Source: Brooklawnia cerclae (GTDB lineage: Bacteria; Actinomycetota; Actinomycetes; Propionibacteriales; Propionibacteriaceae). Taken from it: a stretch of 64,000 bases of DNA. Shown one piece after another: positions 56,918-64,000 of the stretch. The position numbers and the translations under genes were made by a program. The number at the start of each line of letters is the position of its first letter. Within the stretch, counting starts at the first letter, position 1. The notes below the pieces were generated by a model, which worked only from the letters and a program-made list of their open reading frames with translations, was not told where the DNA came from and ran no database searches. The DNA lies in the NCBI RefSeq assembly GCF_011758645.1, contig NZ_JAAMOZ010000001.1, positions 2,294,001-2,358,000 on the forward strand, written 5' to 3'.

Positions 56918-58302
56918 CAGGCGTTCCAGTCGGGAACCTGGACGGGCTCGCGCCGAAGGGCCCGGCTCTGGCTGAGCCGCTCGGAGATCATGAAGGCCAG
57001 TTCGAGGCTCTGGTTGCGGTTGAGGCGGGGGTCACACGCCGTCTCGTACCGGGAGTCGAGGTCCTCCTCCGACAGTTGGAAGGCCCCGCCCAAGCACTCG
57101 GTCACGTCCTCGCCGGTGAGCTCGACGTGGACGCCACCGGGCCAGCTGCCCAGTTCGTCGTGCACGTCGAAGAAGCCGTTGAGTTCCTCGACCACCGCCG
57201 CGTACTCGCGCGTCTTGTACCCGTTGTGCGTCTCGAACGTGTTGCCGTGCATCGGGTCGCACACCCAGGCGACCTTGCGTCCGGACTTCTCGACCGTCTC
57301 GATGATCCGGGGCAGCTTCTCCCGCACGTGCTCCGCACCCATCCGGGTGATGAACGTGATGCGGCCCGGCTCGCGGTCGGGATCGAGGCGATCGGCGATC
57401 GACAGGGCGTCCTCGCCGGTCGCCGTCGGGCCGAGCTTGATACCCAGAGGGTTGCGGACGCGCCGCAGCAGTTCCACCTGGGCGCCTCCCGGCTGGCGGG
57501 TGCGCTCACCGATCCAGACCATGTGGCCGCTGGTGTCGTAGGGCAGCTGGCTGCGCGAGTCGATGCGGGTCATCGCGTACTCGTAGTCGAGCAGCAACGC
57601 CTCGTGTGAGGCGTAGAAGTCGACCGTCGTCAAGGTGTCGTCGTTCACCCCGCAGGCGAGCATGAAACCCAGTGCCCGCTCGATCTCGCCGGCGAGTTGC
57701 TCGTAGCGCTCCTCGATGCGCGAATCCTTGACGAAGGACGCGTTCCAGGCATGCAGTTGGCGCAGATCGGCGAAACCGCCCTTGACGAAGGCCCGGACGA
57801 GGTTGAGCGTCGCGGCCGAGGCGTTGTAGACCCGCAGCAGGCGGTCGGGATCGTGGCGGCGCGCCTGATCGTTGAAGTCGAAGCCGTTGACGGCGTCCCC
57901 GCGGTAGGCCGGCAGGGTCAGGCCATCACGGGTCTCGGTATCCTTCGAACGCGGCTTGGCGTACTGCCCGGCGATGCGTCCCACCTTGACCACCGGCAGT
58001 TGCGCACCGTAGGTCATGACCACGCTCATCGCGAGCAGGACGCGCAGCTTGGCCTTGATGTTGTCGGCCTGGACGGACGCGAAGGTCTCGGCGCAGTCAC
58101 CGCCCTGCAGCATGAACGCCTTGCGGTCGGCGACCAACGCGATCTTGTCCCTCAGTTCGTCGCACTCCCCGGCGAAGACCAGCGGAGGAAGCTGGCGCAG
58201 GGAGTTGACCACCCAGCGGAGCCGATCCGGGTCGTCATACGAAGGCTGCTGAACCTGTGGAAGGGAATGCAACTCGGACAGACTCGGGATCAGATCAGAC
58301 AC
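56917..58302 (-). CDS. aroG: Class II 3-deoxy-7-phosphoheptulonate (DAHP) synthase
   Basis: The first step of the shikimate pathway, from PEP and erythrose-4-phosphate. The 461-residue product matches the plant/mycobacterial class II enzyme (M. tuberculosis AroG is 462): FAGECDELR, MLQGGDCAETF, VGRIAGQYAKPRS, the metal-site Cys in GGDCAE, VWIGERTRQ, CDPMHGNTFET, and GGVHVELTGEDVTECLGG. GTG at 58302 is set by a leaderless TATCCT 7 nt upstream. In mycobacteria it complexes with chorismate mutase. Confidence 0.96.
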   Translation of the reverse strand: MSDLIPSLSELHSLPQVQQPSYDDPDRLRWVVNSLRQLPPLVFAGECDELRDKIALVADRKAFMLQGGDCAETFASVQADNIKAKLRVLLAMSVVMTYGAQLPVVKVGRIAGQYAKPRSKDTETRDGLTLPAYRGDAVNGFDFNDQARRHDPDRLLRVYNASAATLNLVRAFVKGGFADLRQLHAWNASFVKDSRIEERYEQLAGEIERALGFMLACGVNDDTLTTVDFYASHEALLLDYEYAMTRIDSRSQLPYDTSGHMVWIGERTRQPGGAQVELLRRVRNPLGIKLGPTATGEDALSIADRLDPDREPGRITFITRMGAEHVREKLPRIIETVEKSGRKVAWVCDPMHGNTFETHNGYKTREYAAVVEELNGFFDVHDELGSWPGGVHVELTGEDVTECLGGAFQLSEEDLDSRYETACDPRLNRNQSLELAFMISERLSQSRALRREPVQVPDWNA

Positions 58303-58561
58303 GCCGCCAAGGATACTTGGCCGAGGCGAACGCTCCATCCCCGTCCGCGCGCCGCGCCGGGCCGTACGGGCAGACCGGCTGCGGTGACTCTGCACCGTGA
58401 GGATCGGTGCCGTGAGAGCGACCTCACGAGGACGGGGCCACGACCACGAGCCCGAGGTCCCGCGCGCACGAAGATCCGCGAGAACGTCGGCTGACGGAAC
58501 ATCCGAACTGATCAGCTCGTCCGGGGAGAACGTAGCCTTTTCATAGCCAGAGGCATCACCA
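58303..58561. other. Intergenic region upstream of aroG
   Basis: About 260 bp holding the aroG promoter (-10 TATCCT at 58310-58315, 7 nt before the GTG). No gene or strong structure was seen in the remainder; the adjacent 117 bp is the inverted-repeat element. Confidence 0.5.
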
Positions 58562-58678
58562 CTAGAGAAACGCTGATCAACGATCCCTGAGCCTGTCGAA
58601 GGGACGTGGAACTGCCGTCCGGAAACGGGCTTCGACAGGCTCAGCCAGCGTTGCCCGCATTGATCAGCGGTTCCCTAG
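58562..58678. mobile_element. MITE-like nested inverted-repeat element, 117 bp
   Basis: Both ends are CTAG (58562-58565 and 58675-58678). Just inside are 15-bp terminal inverted repeats matching at 13 positions (AGAAACGCTGATCAA; GGAACCGCTGATCAA on the other strand), with CGCTGATCAA perfect. Inside those is a perfect 14-bp inverted repeat TGAGCCTGTCGAAG (58588-58601) with CTTCGACAGGCTCA (58630-58643). It has no coding capacity. Non-autonomous element mobilised in trans is the natural reading; CTAG fits the YTAR target type of IS5-group elements. The right CTAG contains the stop codon of the response regulator. Confidence 0.7.
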
Positions 58679-59343
58679 GTGTCGAACCCCTGGGCGATGG
58701 CATACCGGGTGAGCTCGACGCGGTTGTGCAGTTGGAGTTTGCGCAGCACGTTCTGCACATGGTTCTGCACCGTGCGATGGCTGACGAACAGCTGCTCGGC
58801 GATGTCGCGGTAGCTCAACCCCTTCGCGACCAGGCGCAATACCTCGGCCTCGCGAGGGGTGAGGGTGGGCGCCCCGTCCTCGGGTGACGATGTGCGGGTC
58901 ATCCTCCGGTACTCGCCCAGGACCAACCCCGCCAGCGTCGCGGTGAAGACGGCCTCGCCCTCGGCGGTCTTGCGCACGGCGTCCAGCAACTCCTGCTTGG
59001 TCGCCGACTTCAGTACATACCCGCTGGCCCCGCATTTCACCGCGCGCAGGACGTCGTCCCTCTCGGCGGACGCCGACATCACGAGCACCTTCAGTTCGGG
59101 GAACTCGTTCATGAGCAGCTGCGTGCAGGTCGCCCCGTCGGGATCGGGAATCTTGAGATCCATGACGAGCACGTCCGGACGCGTCGCCCGCGCCCGGACG
59201 AGAGTCTCCTGGCCGTTGTGGGCGACCGCGACGATCTCACAGCCGATCTGGGTGAGGTCCTCGGCGAGCGCGTCGATCCACATCGGATGGTCGTCGACGA
59301 GCATGACCCTGGTGCCTCGCGCGCACTCGTTCGGCTGAGTCAT
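58675..59343 (-). CDS. NarL/FixJ-family response regulator
   Basis: A 222-residue two-domain regulator: receiver with acidic pair VDDH (16-19), phospho-acceptor Asp62 in VMDLKIPD, Ser in VMSAS and Lys in VLKSAT; then a LuxR-type helix-turn-helix (about 153-215) with LTPREAEVLRLVAKGLSYRDIAEQLFVSHRTVQNHV. ATG at 59343 has GGGAGG 10 nt upstream. It follows the histidine kinase gene by 92 bp on the same strand, forming a two-component pair. Its stop TAG lies in the terminal CTAG of the inverted-repeat element. Confidence 0.94.
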   Translation of the reverse strand: MTQPNECARGTRVMLVDDHPMWIDALAEDLTQIGCEIVAVAHNGQETLVRARATRPDVLVMDLKIPDPDGATCTQLLMNEFPELKVLVMSASAERDDVLRAVKCGASGYVLKSATKQELLDAVRKTAEGEAVFTATLAGLVLGEYRRMTRTSSPEDGAPTLTPREAEVLRLVAKGLSYRDIAEQLFVSHRTVQNHVQNVLRKLQLHNRVELTRYAIAQGFDT

Positions 59344-59435
59344 GACACAACAACCTCCCTGGTAGCCCCGATCACCGGCATTCACCATTGTGCCTGCGGC
59401 CGGGTCACCCGTACGCGGACGGCGTCACGAGCGCG

Positions 59436-60593
59436 TCAGGTGCCGATGGGGACGCGGAACTCCCATTCGGTGCCCTCTCCGGGCGCGGAGTGCAGCGTCG
59501 AGGTGCCGCCGAGGTCGATGATGCGCCCGACGATCGACTGCTTGACCCCCAGCCGCCCCGCGTCCGCGGCCTCCTCCAACTGCTGCCTGCTCATGCCGAC
59601 GCCGTCGTCGCGCGCCGTGATGATCAGCTGGTCGGCCTCCTGTTCCAGGAGGATCCAGGCGCGGGCGTCGACGCCGGCGTGCTTGAACACGTTCGACAGC
59701 ACCTCGGTGATCACCGAATCCAGTTCATTGGCCCGCGCCGTCGGCATGTTGACCTGGCCCGCCATCGTCGAGACCGTCACGGTGGTGCTCTGATGTTTTT
59801 CGAGCATGGTCGTCACGTCGGTCATCCCCGCGTCCAGGAAGCCGCCCCGTGAGACCTCGACATGCTTGTCCTGAAGGGTCACCCGCAGCTGGTCCTCCTG
59901 CTTGCGGGCGAGTACCGCCAGCATCTTGCCGCGCGGGCCGAGTTCGTTGCCCTCCCGTGCCACCATCGCGAGCACCTGCAGCACGCCGTCGTGGACGATG
60001 CGGTTCAGCCTCTCCCGTTCCTCCAGCGCGACAGCGGTGGCAAAGCTGCGGTTGCGCTCGGCGACGGTCCGGCTCAGCCCGGTCACGCCCAGGCCGACGA
60101 AGTACGGGATGGCGATCATGAACAACATGTCGCTCCAGGCGCGCGGAGCCAACGCGGGCGCCTGGACGAACTGCGCCAGCCCCAGGGCGCCGCCGGCGAC
60201 CAGTCCGGCGAGGCTCCCCCGCCAGATCGCGAGCACCGCCGGCGCCGCGAGCATCCAGTAGACGGCCACGCCCAGGTACGACTCGTCCAGCAGGACAGGA
60301 CCGAGGACGTATCGCGAGCTCAGTACCATCACCAAGGTGATCCCCAGGTCGGCCCCCATGACGAGCCACGTCCGGCGCTCGGGGCGCTGGTTGCAGCGGA
60401 ACGCGACCACCGACCAGGCGACCATCACGAGACAGGCCAGCCCCAGCAACGCCGGATGAGGGGCATCGGCGACGCGCAGGGCGTTGACGACGAGCATGTG
60501 GACGAGCAGAGCGGTGCGTCCCAGACCGGCGGCCTGATAGATCGTGCGCAGCAGATCGAGGTCGTTCCCCGTGCTCCGCGCACGGAGGGTCAC
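59436..60593 (-). CDS. Sensor histidine kinase (NarL-partner type, HisKA_3)
   Basis: A 385-residue kinase with six N-terminal membrane helices (residues about 22-180) without a large extracellular domain, resembling MacS-type sensors. The dimerisation helix has the phospho-acceptor His201 in ERERLNRIVHDGVLQVLA, and the ATPase domain has ITEVLSNVFKHAG (N box) and ARDDGVGMS (G1). GTG at 60593 overlaps the acyltransferase stop as GTGA, so the kinase is translated with the acyltransferase genes, suggesting a lipid or envelope signal. Confidence 0.92.
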   Translation of the reverse strand: MTLRARSTGNDLDLLRTIYQAAGLGRTALLVHMLVVNALRVADAPHPALLGLACLVMVAWSVVAFRCNQRPERRTWLVMGADLGITLVMVLSSRYVLGPVLLDESYLGVAVYWMLAAPAVLAIWRGSLAGLVAGGALGLAQFVQAPALAPRAWSDMLFMIAIPYFVGLGVTGLSRTVAERNRSFATAVALEERERLNRIVHDGVLQVLAMVAREGNELGPRGKMLAVLARKQEDQLRVTLQDKHVEVSRGGFLDAGMTDVTTMLEKHQSTTVTVSTMAGQVNMPTARANELDSVITEVLSNVFKHAGVDARAWILLEQEADQLIITARDDGVGMSRQQLEEAADAGRLGVKQSIVGRIIDLGGTSTLHSAPGEGTEWEFRVPIGT

Positions 60594-61456
60594 GACTCCT
60601 CGCCCTCGTCGGGTGGCAGTCCGAGAGCGATTCGACGCCGGAGTCGCGAACGTTCGTCGGCGGCCGCCGCCCGTTCGGCATGCAGCCTGGCCGCCTCGGC
60701 GGCCTCGGCCAGCTCGGCCTGATCCCGCTCGTCCAGTTCGCGTGCGAGTTCGGCCTCGGCGGCCTCCCATTCCTGTTCGGCGGCGCGGCGCTCGGCCAGT
60801 CGCTGGCGTGCTTCCTCGGCACGCTCGATGACGTCCGGCGTGTCGTCGACGGCGTCACTGTAGGTGTCGGCATACGGGCGACCCGCGAGGTCGGTGATAG
60901 CGGCCATCACGTGGTCGGTGATGGCCCGCAGGATGAACCCGTCCAACGCGTCGCTGGGGATCTCGTCCTGCCAGAAGCGGTTGAAGCACAGCGGCTCGCC
61001 GAGACGAAGCACTCGTCCCCTTGTCCGCGCGTCCGCGCGTGTGGTGCCGCTCACCCATGCCGCCGGGACGATCGGTACGCGCGCGGCCACGGCCAGGGCG
61101 GCGATCTCCGGATGGCCCCGGTGGACGGCGCCATCGTCGGCCATGACTCCCTCGGGGAACATGACGAGCAACTCCCCGCGTTCCAGCACCGCTTTCAGGT
61201 GCGGGCCGGCCTCGGGAACGCAGCCGCGGGCGGCGACGAACCGCCCCGGCCAGGTGCGCGCTCGGGGTGCGACCGCCACCGCCGGGCGCTGAAGGCTCGC
61301 GACGATGTTGAGATGGTCGAAGGGGCCCCGGCGGGCGCAGGCCACGATCGCACCGCCCGCGGGCAGCAGGTCGAGGCCCTCGGTCGCCACCCGCCAAGGA
61401 TGGCGGATGCGCTGGAGGACGCTCCGGTCAGTGGGACCCGCGGGAGACAGTGTCAC
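60590..61456 (-). CDS. PlsC-like acyltransferase homologue with degenerate motif I
   Basis: A 288-residue protein of the lysophosphatidate acyltransferase fold. Motif III is intact in LVMFPEGVM, and a PIVPAAW block matches motif IV, but motif I, normally NHx4D with catalytic His, reads ARRGPFD at residues 41-47: His is replaced by Arg. Its neighbour has NHLDAGD at the same residue numbers. The C-terminal 90 residues form a charged Ala/Glu helix absent from typical PlsC. It may be a non-catalytic partner of the next enzyme. GTG at 61456 begins 3 bp after its neighbour stop. Confidence 0.8.
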   Translation of the reverse strand: MTLSPAGPTDRSVLQRIRHPWRVATEGLDLLPAGGAIVACARRGPFDHLNIVASLQRPAVAVAPRARTWPGRFVAARGCVPEAGPHLKAVLERGELLVMFPEGVMADDGAVHRGHPEIAALAVAARVPIVPAAWVSGTTRADARTRGRVLRLGEPLCFNRFWQDEIPSDALDGFILRAITDHVMAAITDLAGRPYADTYSDAVDDTPDVIERAEEARQRLAERRAAEQEWEAAEAELARELDERDQAELAEAAEAARLHAERAAAADERSRLRRRIALGLPPDEGEES

Positions 61457-61459
61457 GGC

Positions 61460-62248
61460 TCACGCCCCGGACGACTCGTCGGGTTGCGGAACCGGCAACT
61501 CCGCATTGCGCGGGGGAACCGGCTGCCCGCTGTTGGGATGGTCGAGCATGTAGGGGGTGAGATCGGCGTCCTTCAGGTCTCCACGCTTGACGCGGGACGC
61601 GTAGACGTCCACGTACTCCTGGCCCGTCAACTGCTGGATCTCGGCCATCACCTCGTTGGTCACCCAGCGCAGCACTCGCTGGTTGTTGCCCTGACCAGCC
61701 CAGTCGCCGAAATCGATCGGCTTGCCGATGACGATGCGCGCTCCACGCATGGTGGGGATGCCGATGCGGCTCCTGATCAGGTGGGTGTTGACCATCGCCA
61801 CGGGCAGCACCGGTTTGCCGGAGTCGAGCGTCAGGCGGGCGACACCGGTGTGGCCCCGGTAGAGCCGCCCGTCGGGGCTACGCGTGCCCTCGGGGAAGAT
61901 GCCGATGACACCGCCGGACGCCAGCACGTGCTCGACCGAACCGAGGCCCGAGGCGCTGGCCTTGCCGCCGGAGCGATCGATCGGGGCCTGGCCGACCGCG
62001 CGCAGGAACCAGGCGACCACGCGGCGCTTGAATCCCTTGCCCTGGAACAGTTCCTTCTTGGCCGGGAACGTCACCGGCGGGTCGATGAGCGCGGGCAGGG
62101 AGAACGTGTCGCCGGCGTCGAGATGGTTGGCCGCGAGCACGCAGCCCCCGTCCGGGATGTTCTCTACGCCTTCGAGCTTGACGCGGAACCACCACTTCAC
62201 GGCTGGGCGGAACAGCGCCTGCTTGAAGAAGGTGTACCAAGCGGTCAC
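61460..62248 (-). CDS. 1-acyl-sn-glycerol-3-phosphate acyltransferase (PlsC type)
   Basis: It makes phosphatidate from lysophosphatidate and acyl-CoA or acyl-ACP at the membrane. The 262-residue product has a short N-terminal amphipathic/hydrophobic stretch, motif I NHLDAGD (residues 41-47, catalytic His42 and Asp47), motif III FPEGTRSPDG, and motif IV PVLPVAMV. GTG at 62248 has AGGAGG 4-5 nt upstream. It is the first gene of the four-gene unit acyltransferase, degenerate acyltransferase, histidine kinase, response regulator. Rv2182c is a comparable gene near aroG. Confidence 0.93.
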   Translation of the reverse strand: MTAWYTFFKQALFRPAVKWWFRVKLEGVENIPDGGCVLAANHLDAGDTFSLPALIDPPVTFPAKKELFQGKGFKRRVVAWFLRAVGQAPIDRSGGKASASGLGSVEHVLASGGVIGIFPEGTRSPDGRLYRGHTGVARLTLDSGKPVLPVAMVNTHLIRSRIGIPTMRGARIVIGKPIDFGDWAGQGNNQRVLRWVTNEVMAEIQQLTGQEYVDVYASRVKRGDLKDADLTPYMLDHPNSGQPVPPRNAELPVPQPDESSGA

Positions 62249-62331
62249 GCGTCCTCCTGTCGGGCAGTCGTCTACCGGTCCACTTTAGGGCCGTGGCCCG
62301 CATCGACGCGCGTCACACGCGTGGGCACACG

Positions 62332-62359
62332 TCGGCCCGGGCGCATCCGCCCGGGCCGA
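62332..62359. repeat. Perfect 12-bp GC-rich hairpin
   Basis: TCGGCCCGGGCG-CATC-CGCCCGGGCCGA, between dps and the acyltransferase gene. With the next hairpin it insulates the two minus-strand units. Confidence 0.8.
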
Positions 62360-62364
62360 GAACG

Positions 62365-62392
62365 AAAATGCCCGATCGCCGAGGCGATCGGC
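62365..62392 (-). terminator. Rho-independent terminator of dps
   Basis: On the minus strand CCGATCGCC-TC-GGCGATCGG followed by GCATTTTC, 25 bp after the dps stop: stem of 9 bp plus a short T tract. Confidence 0.75.
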
Positions 62393-62416
62393 GCGACGGC
62401 GAGTAGGGCCGCGGGC

Positions 62417-62896
62417 TCAGGCCGCGACGTGCGCGAACAGGAACCAGCGATCCTTCTGCAGCCCGCGCTCGATCTCGATCGCGACGTCCTGGCTGGACGC
62501 GTCGACCTCGCCGAGGCCCTCGACGGCGGCGTGGATGACGGCGAGCGCGACGTCGATCTGCTCGATCACCTCGTGGATGACCTTCTCGGAGGGCTGGAAC
62601 CCGGCCGACAGCTCGGGGGTCTTGGTCTGTGCCGCGACCGTGCTGAGCCGTCCGTCGATCGGCAGGCCGAGAGCCACGACACGCTCGGCGGCCAGGTCGG
62701 CCCACTCACGGGCATGGTCGACGACATCGTCCAGCAGTTCGTGGACGGGCTCGAAGTTCAGGCCGCGGACGTGCCAGTGGGCCTGCTTGCCGTTCACGTG
62801 CAGCGCGGTCAGCTCGACGACGACCGGGGCCAGGTAGTGCTCCACGCTCGAGACGGTCTCGGTGCTCACGCCCTTGCTTGCGACTACGTCAGTCAT
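62417..62896 (-). CDS. dps: Dps family ferritin-like DNA-protecting protein
   Basis: A 12-mer that oxidises and stores iron and shields DNA in stress. The 159-residue four-helix bundle has the inter-subunit ferroxidase ligands HVNGKQAHWHVRG...FEPVHELLDDVVDHAREWADLAAER, with His, Asp and Glu in expected places. The N-terminal tail is short with one Lys, so DNA binding through the tail is uncertain. ATG at 62896 has AAGGAG 6 nt upstream. It is a single-gene unit with its own terminator, divergent from the esterase gene. Confidence 0.94.
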   Translation of the reverse strand: MTDVVASKGVSTETVSSVEHYLAPVVVELTALHVNGKQAHWHVRGLNFEPVHELLDDVVDHAREWADLAAERVVALGLPIDGRLSTVAAQTKTPELSAGFQPSEKVIHEVIEQIDVALAVIHAAVEGLGEVDASSQDVAIEIERGLQKDRWFLFAHVAA

Positions 62897-62978
62897 GATG
62901 GTCTCCTTCTTGACGGGGTTCGACGATTCGTGACCATCCGGTCGTGCTTCAAAGGGACAGCCATGTCCTGTACAAGTT

Positions 62979-62984
62979 TACGCT
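62979..62984 (+). promoter_or_regulatory. Leaderless -10 box TACGCT of the esterase gene
   Basis: TACGCT, 6 nt, then GTG at 62991. It favours this GTG over the tandem GTG at 62988. Confidence 0.5.
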
Positions 62985-62990
62985 GGGGTG

Positions 62991-63767
62991 GTGATATTCC
63001 AGGACGGCAGTGAGGCAATCCAAACCCCGGGTGGCAACGGCCCATTGCAGGGTACGGGTGTCCTGCTGTGTCACGGCTTCAGCGGCTCGCCGGCCAGTGT
63101 GCGCGATTGGGGCAAGCACCTGGCGTCCCTCGGCGCCGCGGTCGCCTGCCCCCTGCTGCCCGGCCATGGGACGACGTGGCGCCAGATGGCGCTGACCACC
63201 TACGAGGACTGGTACTCCGTCCTGCCTCCCGCCCTCGACTGGCTGCGGGAGCACAGCCGGACGCAGGTGGTGGCCGGGCTGTCCATGGGCGGCGCGCTGG
63301 CCCTGCGGGTCGCGCAGCGCGAGCCCGTGGCCGCGGTCGTGCTGGTCAACCCGTCGATCGGCTCCGACTCACCCGTCTACCGGTTCGCCGGGCTGCTGTC
63401 GCACATCGTCCCGGCCGCCAAGGGCGTCGGCAGCGACATCCGCAAGCCCGGGGTCGTCGAACCGGCCTACGACCGGGCTCCCCTCGCCGCCGTCGCCAGC
63501 ATGCGCCGGCTGTGGCGACTGGTCACCGACGACCTCGACCGGGTGGACGTTCCCGTCCAGCTGTTCACCTCGCGCACCGACCACGTGGTGGACGGATACT
63601 CGAGGCGCGTGCTGCTCGACCGCCTGCCGCTGGTGGAGCACCACTGGCTGGAGGACAGCTACCACGTGGCGACGATGGACCACGACGCCGGCTTCGTGTT
63701 CGACACCAGCGCCGCGTTCATCCGCGAGGTGGCCTCAGGCGGTGGCGCGACGCAGCGTCCAGAATGA
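62991..63767 (+). CDS. Alpha/beta hydrolase (carboxylesterase/monoacylglycerol lipase-like)
   Basis: A 258-residue alpha/beta hydrolase: oxyanion loop LCHGFSGSPAS, nucleophile Ser in AGLSMGGALAL, acid Asp in TSRTDHVVD, and catalytic His in DSYHVATMD. The compact cap and HGFSGSP match carboxylesterases of the Est30 type and actinobacterial monoacylglycerol lipases. It starts at one of two tandem GTG codons; leaderless spacing favours 62991. Its 3' end overlaps the membrane protein gene on the other strand by 33 bp. Confidence 0.88.
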   Translation: MIFQDGSEAIQTPGGNGPLQGTGVLLCHGFSGSPASVRDWGKHLASLGAAVACPLLPGHGTTWRQMALTTYEDWYSVLPPALDWLREHSRTQVVAGLSMGGALALRVAQREPVAAVVLVNPSIGSDSPVYRFAGLLSHIVPAAKGVGSDIRKPGVVEPAYDRAPLAAVASMRRLWRLVTDDLDRVDVPVQLFTSRTDHVVDGYSRRVLLDRLPLVEHHWLEDSYHVATMDHDAGFVFDTSAAFIREVASGGGATQRPE

Positions 63768-64000
63768 GGCACCGGCCAACACGGCGGTCAACACCAGCAG
63801 CCACCACACCAGCCCCAGGGGCGTCAGGCTCGCGAACCACCCGAAGACATCGGCCCACGCGTTCAGTCTGCCGATGATCGCCATGGCCGCGACGAGGACG
63901 GTGCCGAGCGCGACGAACACCGAGACGAGCACGAGCAGACCGAACCGCTTGTAGATGGTGGCGAACCAGAACCCGATGCTGAAGAAGAGCAGCGCGACGA
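63735..64000 (-). CDS. Membrane protein of unknown function, partial at right edge
   Basis: The last 88 residues are visible; the reading frame stays open to the window end, so the start lies outside. It shows three hydrophobic segments (FFSIGFWFATIY at the edge, FVALGTVLVAAMAIIG, and GLVWWLLVLTAVLAGASFW) and a short basic tail RRATA. No family motif is recognised. Confidence 0.6.
   Translation of the reverse strand, partial: VALLFFSIGFWFATIYKRFGLLVLVSVFVALGTVLVAAMAIIGRLNAWADVFGWFASLTPLGLVWWLLVLTAVLAGASFWTLRRATA

Overview
The window is GC-rich chromosomal DNA from an actinobacterium, most likely a Propionibacteriales/Propionibacteriaceae member. The supporting evidence is a mycothiol-dependent maleylpyruvate isomerase family enzyme, an ANTAR regulator of the PdtaR type, class II HelD, a division set built on FtsZ, SepF and Wag31 with no FtsA, class II DAHP synthase, a class F-like sortase, a MurE with a DAP-type DNPR motif, and many leaderless starts (a TANNNT box 6-7 nt before ATG/GTG). 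The genus is an inference.

Left block (1-19.6 kb). It holds nucleotide excision repair (uvrA cut by the left edge, uvrB), coaE, a nucleosidase, rpsA, a sortase, polA, a thioesterase, pdtaR, tRNA-Leu(CAA), pyk, rluA-type pseudouridine synthase, lspA and a DksA/TraR-type zinc protein. The order uvrA / metallo-hydrolase / uvrB / coaE / rpsA / polA / pdtaR / pyk resembles M. tuberculosis Rv1638-Rv1617. A TerC/Alx-type membrane protein is inserted there and preceded by a clear yybP-ykoY (Mn2+) riboswitch. An 85-bp tandem repeat abuts the tRNA.

Central block (19.8-39.1 kb, all minus strand). This is the complete division and cell wall cluster, transcribed mraZ-rsmH-ftsL-ftsI-murE-murF-mraY-murD-ftsW-murG-murC-ftsQ-ftsZ-pgeF-sepF-yggT-wag31. 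Most junctions are ATGA or GTGA overlaps. Upstream of mraZ there are four CCAC (GTGG on the coding strand) boxes at exact 10-bp spacing, the expected MraZ operator. Divergent from mraZ lies a moxR-DUF58-transglutaminase operon, then (minus) a DUF3040 protein and a SAV_6107-type HEPN protein. The HEPN gene has a perfect actinobacterial LexA/SOS box immediately upstream, which is the most interesting signal in the window.

Right block (45.3-64 kb). It holds helD, metF, a polyprenyl diphosphate synthase, a GNAT enzyme, a YbaK-type deacylase, a ThiE-like TIM-barrel protein, a PASTA-domain Ser/Thr kinase (PknL-like), an EamA transporter, a metallo-hydrolase, threonine aldolase, class II DAHP synthase, a two-component system, two acyltransferases (one with a degenerate catalytic motif), dps and an esterase. 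The order echoes M. tuberculosis Rv2172c-Rv2182c. A 117-bp nested inverted-repeat element (MITE-like) sits exactly on the stop codon of the response regulator. Three convergent gene pairs overlap at their 3' ends.
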